From an uncultured Collinsella sp. (GTDB taxonomy: Bacteria; Actinomycetota; Coriobacteriia; Coriobacteriales; Coriobacteriaceae): a stretch of 9,162 nucleotides of DNA. This document shows, in pieces, positions 1 through 6,660 of the stretch. A program made the translations under genes and the position numbers. The DNA is taken from the NCBI GenBank assembly GCA_902465115.1, contig CABQMC010000049.1, positions 1 through 9,162 on the forward strand, given 5' to 3'. The notes beneath the pieces were generated by a model. It was not told where the DNA came from and ran no database searches. It saw only the letters and a list, made by a program, of their open reading frames with translations. Each line of letters begins with the position of its first letter. Position 1 is the stretch's first letter.

Positions 1-25
1 GATTAATGGATGGAAACGGATGTTC

Positions 26-51
26 TATCGGGACACACATTTTGTCCTATA
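26..51. repeat. Imperfect inverted repeat upstream of the AAA-ATPase-like gene
   Basis: GGACA at 31-35 faces TGTCC at 43-47 across a 7-base loop. The arms extend to TAT (26-28) and ATA (49-51) with a small asymmetric bulge. It lies about 160 bases before the gene start, in a leader (1-211) where I see no other gene. It could be a weak operator, a small RNA hairpin, or a degenerate interspersed repeat. No T-run follows it, so a terminator is unlikely. A related GGGAC/TGTCCTAT block occurs at 3113-3125. The function is unknown. Confidence 0.3.
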
Positions 52-196
52 AGCCGAATGCGTCGGGCCCCGTTTTGTTGTGCAACGATTAGTTGTGCCC
101 CCTCACACCTCTTGTTGCTACCGTTGCCCGATATGTTTGCGCGACGACATCGGTACATGCGATGCGGTCATTACAATTGGCATCGTGCTGCGATTT

Positions 197-202
197 AAGG
201 GG
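197..202 (+). promoter_or_regulatory. Ribosome binding site setting a GTG start at 212
   Basis: AAGGGG ends 9 bases before GTG 212. The reading frame stays open further upstream to a GTG at 80, but no Shine-Dalgarno-like sequence precedes that codon, and the extra 44 residues do not resemble the family's usual N-terminus. I therefore take 212 as the start. Confidence 0.6.
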
Positions 203-211
203 AACGTTTTG

Positions 212-2008
212 GTGTCTGAACAGGCAAATGTTGATTGTGCTGCTAGCTTTGGCGTGCGCTTGATCGGCTGTGCCGACGATGCTGTTTTGCCCATTGGCAT
301 ACACGACTATGCGGAGGCCCTTGGTTGCTGCATGCTGGTTGACAAGACCATGTTTATTGCCGATGTGCTGGACTGCGACACGTCCGTTGTGGTGTGCTGT
401 CGACCCGAGGGTTTTGGCAAGAGCATGAACTTGTCGATGCTCAGGGCTTTTCTGGAGCGTCCCGCGGTCGGTCGCGCCGGTCGGAGCTCGTTTGCCGATG
501 CTCAGATTTGGGATGCGGACGGCGGGCGTTATCGGGATGAGTACGCTTGCTATCCGGTGATATCGCTGGATTTTTCTGGCGCTGCGAGGCGTGGCGCCGC
601 TATTGCCGACGTCGTGCGCGATGCTCTTTCGGGCGAGTGCGCCCGCCTGCTGGCGCTTTTGGAGGCTCCGGATTTAGCTCGAGACAAGGTGCGTCACATC
701 GAACGTGTTGCGCGTGGCGCGGCGGGCGAGGACGAGGTCGCCTCGGTGCTTGGCGTGCTCATTGAGCTGCTGGAGATGGCCTGCGATGAGCAGGTTGTAT
801 TGCTCGTTGATGGGTACGACGCGGCGTGGTTGGGCCGTGCGAGCGCGAGGGTCGCTTCCGGCGCCGATCCGGCAGTGCTATTCGATCGCGTGCTGTTCGA
901 CGCCATTGCCACTGCGCGCGATTCGTTGCGGCTGACGTGTCTGATGGGGGAGTGTCCCGGCCCTGCTGAAGCGGCGCTTTCTTCGCGCGGCTGCTCGTAT
1001 TGTCTGACGACGCCGCTGTCGGCGTGGTGTGACCGATGTTTCGGTTTTTCGGATGCTGAGGTCGAGGCTCTTTTGAATCATGCTGGGCGCGAGGAATACC
1101 TGGATGATGCGCGTGAATGGCTCGAGGGGTATCGGTTTGGCAGGGCCTATTGCTCGAGTCCAGAGCGTGTGATCGGTTTTCTGGGCCGAGGCTGCACGGC
1201 GCCTGTGCGTGCCGATCTGTATGGATATGCCGATTGCATGAGTAGGGTAGTTGCCGGGTGGAATCTCGACCGCCTTTCGGTCTTGTTTGATTTGCTCGAG
1301 GCCCATGGATGCGTTGGGGTCCCGCTTTGTTTGGGCGCTGCGGGGCTAGAGGCCTCGCCTGATGATGGCTTGTGGACGGCGCTGTATCTGTCAGGTTTCC
1401 TGACGACGGATATGACTGAGAAGCCAGAGCATGATGATCGCCTCCGTGCTTTGCGATTGCCCAATAACGAGCTTCGCCAGGCCTTGCGTCTAGTGATTAT
1501 TGAGTGGTTTGAGTGTGCTGCCGAAGACATTCGAGACGTCGATGCGTTTCGCGACGGGTTGTGCCGTGGGGACGAGGATACGGTGAGGCGGGCGCTAAGC
1601 CGCATCCTGGGAGATGCGGGAATCGGTGCGACCGACCCAGATACGCCGCTGCCATATCATCTGCTCTTGCAGGGGCTCTGCTTTGGCTTGCCGGGCTATG
1701 CCAATCCTGCCTCGAGGCGAAAGTGTGGCGCGGGTCGCTGGGTCATCCAGGTTTTCCCTACGGGTGCTGTGTTCGACGTAGCAGATACGATTGGCATGCT
1801 GGACGAGCGCCCGCTGATAACGATTAACTTGATGTATGACCCCGATGTGGATGCGCTGGGCCTGGAATTGCTGGCCGTGCAGTCGCTACTCGACATAGAG
1901 CGCGGCGGCATCGACGAAATCCGTGTACCGCGCCCCGGCGTGGGTCGCATGCGCTGGGGCTTTGGCTTTGACGGGCAGCGTGTGTCCGTGGTGTGCCAAC
2001 GGTTGTAG
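212..2008 (+). CDS. AAA-ATPase-like / DUF1703 PD-(D/E)XK family protein, probably catalytically degenerate
   Basis: This is a 598-residue protein from GTG 212. Residues 27-77 match the opening of the AAA-ATPase-like family (PF09820): PIGIHDY, then VDKTMFI, then a P-loop RPEGFGKS at 64-71 followed by NLSML. The Walker B region reads VLLVDGYD (D200-D203), where relatives usually have DEYD. Later family landmarks are FGFSDAEVEALL and WLEGYRFG. The C-terminal half has the DUF1703 (PF08011) layout: LRLPNNELRQ, then YHLLLQGL, then CGAGRW (505-510), then GFGFDGQRVSVV. The nuclease positions appear lost: the usual aspartate after GxGR-aromatic is V511, and the E-x-K strand reads N539-L-M541. About 26 cysteines is unusually many. 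The family's role is unestablished, and it is often multi-copy and accessory. The gene stands alone on its strand and converges on the next gene. Family assignment is firm; loss of activity is inferred by motif reading. Confidence 0.85.
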   Translation: MSEQANVDCAASFGVRLIGCADDAVLPIGIHDYAEALGCCMLVDKTMFIADVLDCDTSVVVCCRPEGFGKSMNLSMLRAFLERPAVGRAGRSSFADAQIWDADGGRYRDEYACYPVISLDFSGAARRGAAIADVVRDALSGECARLLALLEAPDLARDKVRHIERVARGAAGEDEVASVLGVLIELLEMACDEQVVLLVDGYDAAWLGRASARVASGADPAVLFDRVLFDAIATARDSLRLTCLMGECPGPAEAALSSRGCSYCLTTPLSAWCDRCFGFSDAEVEALLNHAGREEYLDDAREWLEGYRFGRAYCSSPERVIGFLGRGCTAPVRADLYGYADCMSRVVAGWNLDRLSVLFDLLEAHGCVGVPLCLGAAGLEASPDDGLWTALYLSGFLTTDMTEKPEHDDRLRALRLPNNELRQALRLVIIEWFECAAEDIRDVDAFRDGLCRGDEDTVRRALSRILGDAGIGATDPDTPLPYHLLLQGLCFGLPGYANPASRRKCGAGRWVIQVFPTGAVFDVADTIGMLDERPLITINLMYDPDVDALGLELLAVQSLLDIERGGIDEIRVPRPGVGRMRWGFGFDGQRVSVVCQRL

Positions 2009-2025
2009 GGGATGGCGAAAGCCCT

Positions 2026-3048
2026 TTACTGCTCCGCGTCCTTCATGGGCGGCATGGGCTTCCAGTTTGGATCCTTGATGATCTTGCGGGCGTCCTTCAT
2101 GCCTCGGCGCAGCGCCGGAATGCCGGTCTTAAAGCACTTGTCGACGGCGGCCAGGCGAATGAATTCCTTACAGAAGGTCGCGGCATTGCCCAGGCGGAAC
2201 AACATGGGGTGATAGTCACCGTAGATCTGCATATAGCGAGCGAGGAAGCCGCGATTGCGCATGATGTAGTAGCGGTTGGTGTCGCTCGTGGAGTTGAGCT
2301 GGCGTTTGCCGGCGATGTCCCAGTTAGAGACGGCGCGGGCGCGCTTGAGCACCACGTCGGCGACCACGGCGGCGGGGAAGTACTGGCTGGCTACGTAGCC
2401 GTAGCAGGCATCGTCGCCGTAGATAAAGAATCGCGCATCGGGCAGGCCGATCTTGTCGACCACGCGGCGCGAGAACATGCCGCCCTCAAAGCACAGCTGG
2501 TTCATGGCGCGGTGGCCCTCGGGACCCAGATCCCACTTGGCGATAGGGTTAGGGATGCCGAGCGAGAGGATGAGCTGGTACTGCCAAAAGAAAGCGCCGC
2601 CGTCAAAGTCCAGGCGCGAACCCTGGATGACATCGTAGCGGTCGGTCCACTTGGCAAGACGCTCGATGCCTTCGGGGATGACGAGCACGTCGTCGTCCAT
2701 GACCCAGAACCACTGGGCGCCCAGGTCGTAGGCGCACTTGGTGCCGGCGGAGAAGCCGCCCGCACCGCCGCCGTTTTCGAGCTGCGGGGCGTAGATGACA
2801 CGGTCGGTGCCGCCCTGCGCGTCGGGCTGCTCGGTGTCGATGCCCCACAGGTTGGCCAGGCGCTCGTTGAATGCGGTGCACATGGCCTCGGTCTCGCGCG
2901 AATTCTCGTTATCGACAATCACGATGCGCCAGGGCGTTGCCGTGAGCTCGGTCATAGAGTCGAACAAGTTGGCCAGGAGTTCCTGGCGCTTGTACGTAAC
3001 GACGACGATGGCGAGCTTATCGATGGGAGCGGGAAGGGTTGAAGGCAT
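2026..3048 (-). CDS. GT2 glycosyltransferase, GlfT/galactofuranosyl- or rhamnosyltransferase-like
   Basis: This is a 340-residue cytosolic glycosyltransferase with a GT-A fold. KLAIVVVTYKRQELL (11-25) is the nucleotide-binding first strand. NGGGAGGFS (92-100) and WFWVMDDDV (113-121), which carries the metal-binding aspartates, are typical of the GT2 branch that includes galactofuranosyl- and rhamnosyltransferases. FIYGDD (208-213) sits where the catalytic acid is expected. RYYIMRN (259-265) is a common late motif of this branch. I see no signal peptide or membrane segment; the basic, proline-containing tail (about 315-335) might aid membrane association. The start at 3048 is favoured over an in-frame ATG at 3090 because AAAGGA lies 11 bases upstream of it. 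The gene converges on the AAA-like gene (17-base gap) and diverges from the GT operon. The role is surface glycan assembly; the sugar transferred cannot be told from sequence. Confidence 0.85.
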   Translation of the reverse strand: MPSTLPAPIDKLAIVVVTYKRQELLANLFDSMTELTATPWRIVIVDNENSRETEAMCTAFNERLANLWGIDTEQPDAQGGTDRVIYAPQLENGGGAGGFSAGTKCAYDLGAQWFWVMDDDVLVIPEGIERLAKWTDRYDVIQGSRLDFDGGAFFWQYQLILSLGIPNPIAKWDLGPEGHRAMNQLCFEGGMFSRRVVDKIGLPDARFFIYGDDACYGYVASQYFPAAVVADVVLKRARAVSNWDIAGKRQLNSTSDTNRYYIMRNRGFLARYMQIYGDYHPMLFRLGNAATFCKEFIRLAAVDKCFKTGIPALRRGMKDARKIIKDPNWKPMPPMKDAEQ

Positions 3049-3059
3049 GGGGCAATATA

Positions 3060-3065
3060 TCCTTT
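3060..3065 (-). promoter_or_regulatory. Ribosome binding site for the minus-strand GT2 gene
   Basis: On the minus strand this reads AAAGGA, 11 bases before ATG 3048. The spacing is somewhat long, but the alternative ATG at 3090 has no comparable site, so this decides the start. Confidence 0.5.
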
Positions 3066-3113
3066 CGCGCGCGGCGGGCGAGCGCTGCACGGAAGCTATC
3101 GAATACGTCCTTG

Positions 3114-3122
3114 GGACTGTCC
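3114..3122. repeat. Short palindrome GGACTGTCC at a predicted transcript start
   Basis: Four-base arms flank a single central T. It sits just downstream of the candidate minus-strand -10 box, where an operator could act, and it shares TGTCCTAT with 43-50. It is short enough to be chance. No regulator gene lies nearby. Confidence 0.25.
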
Positions 3123-3123
3123 T

Positions 3124-3154
3124 ATTGTAAAGGCTCGGCGCACCTTAGCGGCAA
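3124..3154 (-). promoter_or_regulatory. Candidate promoter for the minus-strand GT2 gene
   Basis: Read on the minus strand, TTGCCG (3154-3149) and TACAAT (3129-3124) resemble -35 and -10 boxes at a 19-base spacing, which is longer than optimal. TACAAT differs from the consensus at one position. The predicted transcript start falls in the small palindrome GGAC-T-GTCC (3114-3122), leaving a leader of about 70 bases. This is motif matching only. Confidence 0.3.
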
Positions 3155-3210
3155 GCTTTGAATAAAACGCAGGAACCTGCCATGGGCCCGCCGCATGACG
3201 TGGGGCTGCT

Positions 3211-3240
3211 TTGCCCGCAAGAGGCTCCATAGATTATATA
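3211..3240 (+). promoter_or_regulatory. Candidate promoter of the glycosyltransferase operon
   Basis: TTGCCC (3211-3216) and TATATA (3235-3240) are separated by 18 bases and match the housekeeping -35/-10 pattern at four and five positions. TTATATAAA is the most AT-rich stretch of this otherwise GC-rich intergenic region. A start near 3247 would give a leader of about 58 bases before the TTG at 3305. Inferred from sequence only. Confidence 0.4.
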
Positions 3241-3293
3241 AACGCCCGCTGGCGCGCTGACCCTTTGATACCATGAAACGACAGGTATTTCCT

Positions 3294-3299
3294 AAGGAG
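3294..3299 (+). promoter_or_regulatory. Ribosome binding site setting a TTG start at 3305
   Basis: AAGGAG ends five bases before TTG 3305. No in-frame ATG lies between it and the conserved first strand of the enzyme (SLLIPIYN), so TTG is the best start. The paralogue at 5530 uses the same arrangement. Confidence 0.75.
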
Positions 3300-3304
3300 C
3301 ACAT

Positions 3305-4408
3305 TTGTCTACTAACGCCTCTGGCAGCCCTGTTCTGTCGCTGCTTATTCCCATTTACAATGTTCAGCGCTACCTGCGCGAGTGCCTCGATTCCGCCCTG
3401 GCGCAGACGCTCAAGGATATTGAGATCATCTGCATTAACGACGGGTCGACCGACAACTCGCCGGCGATTATCCGCGAGTATATGGAGCGCGATAGGCGCG
3501 TCAAGATGATCGACAAGGCCAACAGCGGCTACGGCGACTCGATGAACCACGGTCTGGAGATGGCGCGTGGCAAGTACGTTGGCATCTTGGAGTCCGATGA
3601 CTTTATGGCGCCCGACGCACTCGAAAAGCTTGTCTCGGCTGCCGATAGCAATAATGCCGACTTTGCGAAGGCGAACTTTGATTTCTACTGGTCTAAGCCC
3701 GAGGAGCGCCGTTCGCTGCACGAGATGTTTAAAGCCAAGGACTGTGGCAAGCCAGTGCACCCGAGCGATACGACGCAGTTCTTTAAGCAAAAGCCGTCGA
3801 TTTGGTCGGCAGTGTACCGTCGCGATTTTCTTGAGCGCAACGGCATTAAGTTCCTGCCGACTCCGGGGGCATCCTTTCAGGACACGTCATTCGCCTTTAA
3901 GGTGATCGCGTGCGCCGATAAGGCTGTTTACCTGCATGATGCTGTTTTGTCGTATCGACAGGACAACGAGAATTCCTCGGTCAATTCTTCGGCTAAGGTT
4001 TTTTGCGTCAATTCCGAGTATGCCGAGATTGAGCGTTGGATTCGAGAGGATTATGCCCGTGATCACGTAAGTGATGACGTCGCGCGCATGCTCAAGTTCA
4101 ATCAGCTCATTAAGTACGATTCGTACATGTGGAACTACGTGCGCCTGGCGCCTAAGTTCTATAAGGAGTTCCTGATGCAGATGGCCAAGGAATTTCAGGC
4201 GGCCTTGGACGCCGGGGACTTTTCGCTTGACGACCTCAAACCGTGGAAGCGCGCGAATCTCGCTGCCATCCTCAAAGATCCTGAGGGCTGGGTTGACGAG
4301 CATCCGAGTTTTGCGACGGATGGTGCCTTGGGGCGTGCTAAGTATTACGCCTCGGTTGGAGGCCCAGGCGTGGTCGCCGCCTTCCTCATCGAATCGCTGA
4401 GGGGGTAG
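3305..4408 (+). CDS. GT2 glycosyltransferase A (capsule/EPS type)
   Basis: This is a 367-residue cytosolic family-2 glycosyltransferase and the first gene of the operon. SLLIPIYNV (12-20) and ICINDGSTD (42-50) form the nucleotide-binding part. ILESDD (94-99) stands at the DxD metal site, with Glu in the first position, as in other polysaccharide GT2 enzymes of this type. NSGYGDSMN (73-81) precedes it. KPSIWSAVYRR and FLPTPGASFQD mark the acceptor half, followed by YRQDNENSSVNS, a common motif of this subgroup. No membrane helix or signal peptide is evident. It ends 6 bases before gene B and is very close to gene A' in its first 100 residues. Likely role: transfer of one sugar to a lipid-linked surface-polysaccharide intermediate. 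Donor and acceptor are unknown. Confidence 0.88.
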   Translation: MSTNASGSPVLSLLIPIYNVQRYLRECLDSALAQTLKDIEIICINDGSTDNSPAIIREYMERDRRVKMIDKANSGYGDSMNHGLEMARGKYVGILESDDFMAPDALEKLVSAADSNNADFAKANFDFYWSKPEERRSLHEMFKAKDCGKPVHPSDTTQFFKQKPSIWSAVYRRDFLERNGIKFLPTPGASFQDTSFAFKVIACADKAVYLHDAVLSYRQDNENSSVNSSAKVFCVNSEYAEIERWIREDYARDHVSDDVARMLKFNQLIKYDSYMWNYVRLAPKFYKEFLMQMAKEFQAALDAGDFSLDDLKPWKRANLAAILKDPEGWVDEHPSFATDGALGRAKYYASVGGPGVVAAFLIESLRG

Positions 4409-4414
4409 GTCGGC

Positions 4415-5455
4415 ATGGGAGAAGCCTCGTGTCCTAAAGCTACCATTGTCGTCCCCGTTTACAACTCTGCACGCTCCATTCAGCGATGCCTCGATTCGCT
4501 GTTGGCCCAGTCCGAGCGCTCGATTCAGGTTGTCTGTGTCAACGACGGTTCGACTGATGATTCGTTGAACGTGTTGCACCAGATCGCGCAGGCCGACGAT
4601 CGCGTACTGGTGATTGACCAGGAAAACGCGGGTGTCTCGTGTGCTCGAAATGCCGGTATCGATGCCGCCGAGGGCGAGACCGTCTTTTTTGTGGACGCCG
4701 ACGATTACATCGATGCCCAGACGATCGAGCGCGTGCTGCATGCCATGGAGTCTGCAGATGCCGAGGCCGCCGTTTTTGGCGGCGTCTGTGAACCAGCCGA
4801 TGCTGCCCCCAAACGCGTCCAGCAACTCATGAGCCCCAAAGCCGGTACCTTCGGCGCCCGTGATTCCCAACTGCTGTTCCATGCGAATGCGCAGCCGTAT
4901 GCCTGCCGTGCGGCTTTTTCGCGCGAGCTGCTCAATCGCGAAGGCATTCGCTTCGCCCCCGGTTTGGCTTTGGGCGAGGACGTCGTCTTCCAATTTGCGG
5001 CTTATGCGCTTGCCCGCAAGACCGTCGTCATGCCGAACAAGTTCTACCACTACGTGATGGAGAGCGAATCGGCGACGCACGAGTTCAACAGTGCCGAGGC
5101 TCGCGCCAAAAAGCTTGATGCCCACATGAGGATGCTCGAGGAGGTCTTGGAGGACTGGGCGGCCTACGGTCTTTTGGACCTGTGTCCCGGCGAGCTGATA
5201 ACTTGGTTTTTGGACCTAATTGTGTTCGACCTGGCGCGCTTGGATGCCGATGACTTCCATCGCGTGGCGGCTCGCGTCAACATGGACCTCGCGACGTTTT
5301 TGGGAACGAAGTGGGCGGATATGCCTGCCAAGGGCGCCGTTCGGCGTGTTGCCCACAAGTTCGTTGCGACGACCTCGGGCGTTTCGATGGCAGACGCCAC
5401 GCTGTTCTATCTTTCGACTCGCGGTCTCAAAGCCTGCCTGGAGCGCTTTATCTAA
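4415..5455 (+). CDS. GT2 glycosyltransferase B
   Basis: This is a 346-residue family-2 glycosyltransferase. ATIVVPVYNS (9-18) and VCVNDGSTDDS (40-50) bind the nucleotide sugar. AGVSCARNAG (72-81) and FFVDADD (91-97) follow in the usual order, with D94-x-D96-D97 as the metal site. LGED (186-189) supplies the expected catalytic Glu/Asp pair. The C-terminal third is helical-looking (LDAHMRMLEEVLEDW) and lacks obvious membrane spans. The start is ATG 4415; its ribosome site GAGGGGG (4399-4405) runs into the stop codon of gene A, so translation of the two is probably coupled. It is related along its length to B' (6661), including the NKFYHY versus NKLYDY segment and the EVLEDW versus AVLADW segment. 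Probable role: a glycan-chain sugar transferase of unknown specificity. Confidence 0.87.
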   Translation: MGEASCPKATIVVPVYNSARSIQRCLDSLLAQSERSIQVVCVNDGSTDDSLNVLHQIAQADDRVLVIDQENAGVSCARNAGIDAAEGETVFFVDADDYIDAQTIERVLHAMESADAEAAVFGGVCEPADAAPKRVQQLMSPKAGTFGARDSQLLFHANAQPYACRAAFSRELLNREGIRFAPGLALGEDVVFQFAAYALARKTVVMPNKFYHYVMESESATHEFNSAEARAKKLDAHMRMLEEVLEDWAAYGLLDLCPGELITWFLDLIVFDLARLDADDFHRVAARVNMDLATFLGTKWADMPAKGAVRRVAHKFVATTSGVSMADATLFYLSTRGLKACLERFI

Positions 5456-5518
5456 TTCCAAGCGCTGCCGCCCGCCGCAACTCGGCTGCTAAAATAACCC
5501 TGTTACACGCTATTCAAC

Positions 5519-5524
5519 AGGAGG
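5519..5524 (+). promoter_or_regulatory. Strong ribosome binding site setting a TTG start at 5530
   Basis: AGGAGG lies exactly five bases before TTG 5530. The same frame is open back to 5311, but that stretch overlaps the end of gene B and encodes nothing like a glycosyltransferase. The 74-base gap 5456-5529 also holds TAAAAT (5490-5495), a possible -10 box without a recognisable -35, so an internal promoter is possible but weak. Confidence 0.75.
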
Positions 5525-5529
5525 TTCTC

Positions 5530-6648
5530 TTGCAGAACTCTGATACCCCTAAAGTTTCGCTGCTTGTTCCCATTTGCAATGTCGAACGCTACCTGCGCGA
5601 GTGCCTTGATTCCGCAGTGGCGCAGACGCTCAAAGACATCGAGATCATCTGTATCAACGACGGTTCTACCGATAGCTCGCCAGATATCATCCGCGAGTAC
5701 ATGGAGCGCGACCCCCGTGTAAAGATGATCGACAAGGCCAACAGCGGCTACGGCGACTCGATGAACCGCGGCCTGGAGATGGCGCGCGGCGAGTACGTGG
5801 GCATCCTTGAGTCCGACGACTTCATGTTTGAGGATTCGCTCCAAAAGCTGGTCGCCAAGGCCGATGCTGAGCATGCCGATGTGGTAAAGGGCGACTTTTA
5901 CCTGTATTGGTCCACGCCCAGCGAACGCCGTGAACTGTTTGGGATTATCGACGAGCATATGACGGGCGCCGCGTATCGCCCCGTCGATCGCCCGGGCATC
6001 TTCTACCGCAAACCTTCCATTTGGTCGGCTATCTATCGGCGCGAGTTCCTCAACGACAATCAGATTCGGTTCCTTCCCACGCCGGGTGCCTCGTATCAGG
6101 ACGCAGGCTTTAACTTTAAGGTTTGGGCTTGCGCCGAGCGCGCCGCGTTTATTGCGGACCCCATTTTGTGCTATCGCCAGGATAACGAGAAGAGCTCCGT
6201 TAATTCGCCAAACAAGGTGTTTTGCGTGTGCGACGAATATGCCGAGATGCAACGTTTTTTGGACGAGCGCCCCGAGCTTAAGGCTCAGCTTCAGGGCATT
6301 TTAATGCGCATGAAGGTCGATACGTACCGTTGGAATGATGAGCGTCTGGTCGATGAGCTACGCGAGCAGTTTTGGGAGAAGGCTTCACCCGAGCTGAAGG
6401 CCGATTGGGATGCCGGTCGCTTTGACCTGTCGCTGTTTGATCCGCGTGGCGAGACCGACTTGCGCCTGATGGTCAAGTCGCCCCGCGCCTATATCGATTC
6501 GCGCTTTGACTTTAAGAAGCCCGGCAAGCTCAATACGTTTAAGCACTACTTTAAGATTGGCGGCCTGCCGCTGGTCTGGCGCGTGCTGACGTATCAGCGC
6601 ACCTACGGCGACAACCCGCACCCTGATGACGTTCCGGCCGCACTGTAG
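5530..6648 (+). CDS. GT2 glycosyltransferase A' (paralogue of A)
   Basis: This is a 372-residue family-2 glycosyltransferase starting at TTG 5530. It matches gene A with an offset of two residues: ICINDGSTD (40-48), NSGYGDSMN (71-79) and ILESDD (92-97) are all present. Over 93 N-terminal residues I count 11 differences from A. The remainder keeps only landmarks such as KPSIWSAIYRR, FLPTPGASYQD, YRQDNEKSSVNS and KVFC. One oddity is that the usual PIYN of the first strand reads PICN (C16), replacing a tyrosine that sits beside the nucleotide in GT-A enzymes. It is separated from B by 74 bases and from B' by 12, so it is likely co-transcribed. The probable role is the same donor class as A but a different acceptor; that is inference from where the divergence falls. 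Confidence 0.87.
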   Translation: MQNSDTPKVSLLVPICNVERYLRECLDSAVAQTLKDIEIICINDGSTDSSPDIIREYMERDPRVKMIDKANSGYGDSMNRGLEMARGEYVGILESDDFMFEDSLQKLVAKADAEHADVVKGDFYLYWSTPSERRELFGIIDEHMTGAAYRPVDRPGIFYRKPSIWSAIYRREFLNDNQIRFLPTPGASYQDAGFNFKVWACAERAAFIADPILCYRQDNEKSSVNSPNKVFCVCDEYAEMQRFLDERPELKAQLQGILMRMKVDTYRWNDERLVDELREQFWEKASPELKADWDAGRFDLSLFDPRGETDLRLMVKSPRAYIDSRFDFKKPGKLNTFKHYFKIGGLPLVWRVLTYQRTYGDNPHPDDVPAAL

Positions 6649-6660
6649 GAGCGAGTGATT

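Noticed and set aside
77..98. Direct repeat GTTGTGC at 77-83 and 92-98
   Set aside because: Two seven-base copies 15 bases apart are within chance, and I see no further copies or flanking structure.
80..211. Upstream GTG 80 extension of the AAA-like gene
   Set aside because: It has no ribosome site, and the added residues do not match the family. GTG 212 has AAGGGG at good spacing.
2009..2025. Possible bidirectional terminator between the convergent genes
   Set aside because: GGC-GAAA-GCC forms only a three-pair stem with a short T-run. That is too weak to call a terminator.
1993..3042. Plus-strand open frame (349 codons) opposite the GlfT-like gene
   Set aside because: It covers almost exactly the minus-strand gene, its product is low-complexity Val/Ala/Gly/His-rich, and it has no motifs or ribosome site. 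The minus strand encodes a clear GT2 enzyme.
3273..3509. Possible leader peptide or upstream gene starting at ATG 3273
   Set aside because: It has no ribosome site and runs out of frame deep into gene A; the product looks like a frameshifted shadow.
3122..3790. Minus-strand open frame overlapping the divergent gap and gene A
   Set aside because: Most of it is antisense to the conserved N-terminus of gene A. The analogous antisense frame occurs at A' (5503-6252), as expected of a shadow of two paralogues.
3887..5125. Long minus-strand open frame (412 codons) antisense to A and B
   Set aside because: It mirrors the codon bias of two well-supported GT2 genes, spans their junction, and its product shows no family motif. 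It is an antisense shadow of GC-rich coding DNA.
5311..5529. Upstream extension of A' into the end of gene B
   Set aside because: It would overlap gene B by about 145 bases in another frame. AGGAGG sits five bases before TTG 5530, matching the start of paralogue A.
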